A program made the translations under genes and the position numbers. From Mycobacterium sp. 1245805.9 (GTDB taxonomy: Bacteria; Actinomycetota; Actinomycetes; Mycobacteriales; Mycobacteriaceae), in the NCBI RefSeq assembly GCF_001672915.1, contig NZ_LZKR01000107.1, forward strand, positions 1 through 50,443: 50,443 bases of DNA, given 5' to 3'. The notes below the pieces were generated by a model, which worked only from the letters and a program-made list of their open reading frames with translations, searched no databases and was not told the origin of the DNA. The first letter of the stretch is position 1, and each line of letters starts with the position of its first letter. Of the stretch, positions 48,060 to 50,443 are shown piece after piece.

Positions 48060-48132
48060 TGCCCCCGGCAGGATTCGAACCTGCGACACCGGCTTTAGGA
48101 GAGCCGTGCTCTATCCCCTGAGCTACGAGGGC
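48060..48132 (-). tRNA. tRNA-Arg (anticodon CCU)
   Basis: On the minus strand the sequence folds as a full cloverleaf. Acceptor GCCCTCG pairs with CGGGGGC, the D-arm is GCTC..GAGC, and the anticodon stem CGGCT/AGCCG encloses CTCCTAA (anticodon CCT, read as CCU, for codon AGG). The T-arm is GCAGG-TTCGAAT-CCTGC, with discriminator base A. The 3' CCA is not encoded. Confidence 0.95.
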
Positions 48133-48174
48133 GGACGGGCTGAGCTTACCGGGGACAGCACGCGCGGCGACGGC

Positions 48175-48993
48175 TCACCGCAGTTCGGCGATGACCTTCG
48201 CGAACGCGTCGAGGTTGTTGTCCTGCACGGTGAAGCAGCTCAGGCCGTACTTCTCGCGGAGCCCAATCAGGGTGTCCGCCATCTCGCGGGGTGACCCGCT
48301 GAGCACCGACGGCATGGACAGCAACTGCTCATCGGACAGGTCCGGCGCGTACTGGCGGGTCATCCTCAAATCGGGTGCGCTCTCACCCTCGCGCGGCATC
48401 GCGGTGATCACCATGTTCAGCTCCAGCGCGTCGAACCGGTCACCCGCGGCGTTGCGAACGAACTCGATGCGTTCGGCCAGCGGGTCGTCGACGTCGTGCA
48501 CCCTGGCGCCGGTCAGCCCGATGATGTCGGCGTGCCGGGCGGCCAGCGTCAGGACCCGGTCGCCGTTGCCGGCGATGAGGATCGGCGTCGTGGGCTGATG
48601 TTCCTTCAGGTATGTCGTCATGTGTTCGAGGTAGTCGACGCGCGCGCCGGCGCTAGGGTACGGCAGCTCGGCGGCCTCGAATTCCTCCTTGACATAGCCG
48701 GTGCCGAGGCCGATCTCGAGGCGGCCATCGCTGAGCACGTCGAGAGCCTGCAGGTCCCTGCTGAGCAGGGCCGGCTTGTAGAACGCGGCGTTGAGCACAT
48801 ACATGCTCAGCTTGATCCTGCTCGTCACCATCGCGACCGCGGTCAGCGTCGGCGACGGCGCCGCCGCGCCGAGATGGTCTGGCACACACAAGATGTCGTA
48901 TCCGAGATCTTCGGCCCGCTTCACCTTGTCGACCAACGCCGAGCGCGACTTGAAGAACCGCATGCTCAACCCGAAGCGAAAATCCTTGCCCAC
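48175..48993 (-). CDS. LLM-class F420-dependent oxidoreductase
   Basis: The 272-residue protein belongs to the luciferase-like TIM-barrel family that in mycobacteria uses F420. Features are FRFGLSMRFFKSRSALVDKVKRAEDLGYDILCVPDH at the start, LSDGRLEIGLGTGYVKEEFEA, TPILIAGNGDRVLTLAARHADIIGL (cofactor region) and SGSPREMADTLIGLREKYGLS. The substrate is unknown. GTG 48991-48993 is chosen because GGAGG lies 6 bases upstream; a GTG 30 bases further (49021-49023) abuts the preceding stop. Confidence 0.91.
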   Translation of the reverse strand: MGKDFRFGLSMRFFKSRSALVDKVKRAEDLGYDILCVPDHLGAAAPSPTLTAVAMVTSRIKLSMYVLNAAFYKPALLSRDLQALDVLSDGRLEIGLGTGYVKEEFEAAELPYPSAGARVDYLEHMTTYLKEHQPTTPILIAGNGDRVLTLAARHADIIGLTGARVHDVDDPLAERIEFVRNAAGDRFDALELNMVITAMPREGESAPDLRMTRQYAPDLSDEQLLSMPSVLSGSPREMADTLIGLREKYGLSCFTVQDNNLDAFAKVIAELR

Positions 48994-49023
48994 CAACAAC
49001 CTCCGTTCGATGACCAGAAACAC

Positions 49024-50079
49024 TTACCAGGAACGCGCGGCGGCCGCCAGGCCCCGCACCAGCTCAGAGGTGACCGGCGACAAGCCGTCGGCGCCCGGCA
49101 GCGGGCTGCGCGGACTAAGGCCCCGCACCCGGACCGACAGTTCCAGCTGGGTCCCGCCGTCGCGCACCCGGTTCACCGGGTTGTTGGGATGCAGGCCCCG
49201 CAGTTCCACCGGGATGTGGTCGATGTCGGTGACCACCTGATAGCCGGTCAGCCGGACATGCCGCGCCAGGTGGGCCGTCAGCGCGCGGTTGCGTCCCCCG
49301 GCGAGCAGCTGGGTGCCGCGCCCGATGCGGCCGTAGCCGTGCAGCGAGACGGCGACGTCGACATGGTCGAGAAACTCTGCCAGCAACGGGGACTCGTCCG
49401 GGTCATAGCGGGCCGACGGCAGGTGGTGCGGGTAGCGGTCGGGATGGCGCACCACATACAAAGATGCGTCGGCGGCCTCGGCGGCGCGTTCGGCGATGAC
49501 GTCCGTCATCTCCTCCAGGCCGCCCCCATGGATGGCGAGAAAACCGAAACGCGAGCGCAGCCGGCTCTCCTCGGTCACGCCGGGCTCGCTCAACAACGCC
49601 GAAAGTGATTGCGGTGCAGGGGTCGTCGCGGCGACGGGTCGGGGCCAGCGGGACGGATCCCAGCGGCGCAGAAAGTCGATCCATCGTTGCGGCAGCCCGT
49701 GTTGCGCGGCGCCGTCGATGATCCTGGGCAGATAACCCGGTCGGGGCGGGCCCGGGATCACCCGGTGATCGATGTAGACCCAGGCCGGCGACGGCCCGTC
49801 GCTGGTGTGCACGGTCAGCCGGTCGCGCCGGTACCGCACCGGCACGCCCTCGGCGCTGTCCAGCGTCGCCAGGTCGTCGTCGGACACTTGCCACAACACC
49901 CCGTGCACCTCGTTGCCGGCGAACGGCTCGACGGTGGCCACGCCGCGCTGGTTGATCAGCCAGTCGTGGTCGGCCAGCACCGCTGGGCGCGGATCCGCGG
50001 CGTCGGGGCAGCGCAGCGCCATCTGCCTGACGCACAGATTCGACCCGTATGCGAAATAGGGGTGCCGGCGGGCCGGCAT
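49024..50079 (-). CDS. Fusion of gamma-glutamylcyclotransferase-like and poly-gamma-glutamate hydrolase-like domains
   Basis: The 351-residue protein joins two gamma-glutamyl-active folds. Residues 5-135 form an AIG2/GGCT domain with the YFAYGSNL motif and catalytic-type Glu77 in LDSAEGVPVRYRR. Residues 175-350 resemble the PF05908 gamma-PGA hydrolase family of zinc hydrolases: FGFLAIHGGGLEEMTD (His184, Glu189), AVSLHGY (His247), LHPNNPVNRV and RDGGTQLELS. There is no signal peptide, so both domains act in the cytoplasm. ATG 50077-50079. It ends 30 bases from the start of the F420-type gene on the same strand. I do not know an M. tuberculosis orthologue at this position. Confidence 0.82.
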   Translation of the reverse strand: MPARRHPYFAYGSNLCVRQMALRCPDAADPRPAVLADHDWLINQRGVATVEPFAGNEVHGVLWQVSDDDLATLDSAEGVPVRYRRDRLTVHTSDGPSPAWVYIDHRVIPGPPRPGYLPRIIDGAAQHGLPQRWIDFLRRWDPSRWPRPVAATTPAPQSLSALLSEPGVTEESRLRSRFGFLAIHGGGLEEMTDVIAERAAEAADASLYVVRHPDRYPHHLPSARYDPDESPLLAEFLDHVDVAVSLHGYGRIGRGTQLLAGGRNRALTAHLARHVRLTGYQVVTDIDHIPVELRGLHPNNPVNRVRDGGTQLELSVRVRGLSPRSPLPGADGLSPVTSELVRGLAAAARSW

Positions 50080-50196
50080 CTAGGCGGTCACCGTCTGGGC
50101 GCTGAGAACTTCGACCAAGCTAACTCCCGCGAGCCTCTCCACGGACGACGACGTTCCCATAGTGCCGTACGGGATGACCCGGGCGCTACGTGCCGG

Positions 50197-50443
50197 TCAC
50201 CGAAGGATCGGTCCGGCACTCGACGGCGGTGGCGGCGGCGGCGGGTTCGGCTTAGGCGGAGGGAGCGGCCGAGGTGGTGGAGCCGGCGTCCCGGAGGGGG
50301 GCGGCGCTTTCGGCGGCGACGGCGGCGGGTACCGCGGCGGCACCGGGTGCGTCCCCGCGGGCGGCGGCGGCAACACGACCGGCGGCGGGAGGATCACCGG
50401 CGGCGGCAGCACCACGACGGGCGGGGGCAGCACGACAGGGGGC
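50197..50443 (-). CDS. Proline-rich protein (partial, N-terminus beyond window)
   Basis: About 82 codons of an open frame are visible up to the stop at 50197-50199. The sequence is extremely rich in Pro with Val-Leu and Ala-Gly spacers (PPPVVVLPPPVILPPPVVLPP, then APPPRPLPPPKPNPPP) and ends SSAGPILR. The N-terminal domain lies beyond 50443, so identity is unknown; envelope and serine protease or kinase-linked proteins often carry such tails. The coding sense is supported by the amino-acid bias, not by a recognised domain. Confidence 0.5.
   Translation of the reverse strand, partial: PPVVLPPPVVVLPPPVILPPPVVLPPPPAGTHPVPPRYPPPSPPKAPPPSGTPAPPPRPLPPPKPNPPPPPPPSSAGPILR

Noticed and set aside
48060..48132. 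tRNA-Arg as an integration site of a prophage or island
   Set aside because: No integrase, no direct repeat of the tRNA 3' end within the window, and both flanks carry chromosomal-type genes.

Overview
This is a high-GC actinobacterial chromosome segment. Gene order and protein sequences follow the Mycobacterium tuberculosis Rv0867c (rpfA) to Rv0914c block almost gene by gene. I compared gene order from memory; no search was run. The organism is a slow-growing mycobacterium, most plausibly of the M. avium complex type: several M. tuberculosis PE/PPE and regulator genes of this block are missing, while non-tuberculous additions and short dispersed hairpin repeats are present. The species cannot be fixed from this window.

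Layout. 1-2690: rpfA (C-terminus off the left edge) behind a c-di-AMP (ydaO) riboswitch and a Crp-like site, then the molybdopterin genes moaD2-moaA2 and a YccF membrane protein, all on the minus strand. 2848-6391: cspB, fadE10 and a Xi-class GST/quinone reductase. 6396-12420: a small unknown protein, the Rv0875c/Rv0876c membrane pair, DUF3027, an SRPBCC protein, DUF2530, MarR, an SpoU methyltransferase and DUF2537; two short tandem hairpin repeats lie here. 12677-17616: sepH, serC, an AurF-like diiron oxygenase and the ferredoxin-fused reductase fprB, with a Crp-like site between serC and the oxygenase. 17613-23442: a glyoxalase-fold protein, two citrate synthases (citA, gltA2) with pdxH between them, a phytoene-desaturase-like flavoprotein and DUF2630. 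23550-27974: the arfABC envelope operon and the PrrA/PrrB two-component system. 28033-29843: a TetR and flavin monooxygenase pair inserted between prrA and accD3. 29855-37451: accD3, echA6, a metallo-beta-lactamase-fold lipase-like protein, a serine hydrolase lipoprotein and the Ca-type P-ATPase ctpE. 37486-42707: an antitoxin/SRPBCC-toxin-like pair, VOC proteins, a carotenoid oxygenase and a thiolase-like protein. 42932-50443: an accessory stretch with an MHS transporter, a DUF4185 (GH183-type arabinanase) protein, a DUF732 protein, an unusual transmembrane PE protein, tRNA-Arg(CCU), an F420-type oxidoreductase, a cyclotransferase/poly-gamma-glutamate hydrolase fusion and a proline-rich fragment.

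Themes. (1) Envelope growth and remodelling: RpfA, ArfABC, EchA6/AccD3, DUF4185. (2) cAMP/Crp and c-di-AMP signalling feeding into rpfA, serC and perhaps gltA2. (3) Many genes look leaderless: a TANNNT -10 box ends 6-8 nt before the start codon and no Shine-Dalgarno sequence is present. (4) Three kinds of short hairpin repeat sit at gene ends or between genes; one is repeated with compensatory base changes and another supplies the C-terminal residues of the genes it terminates.
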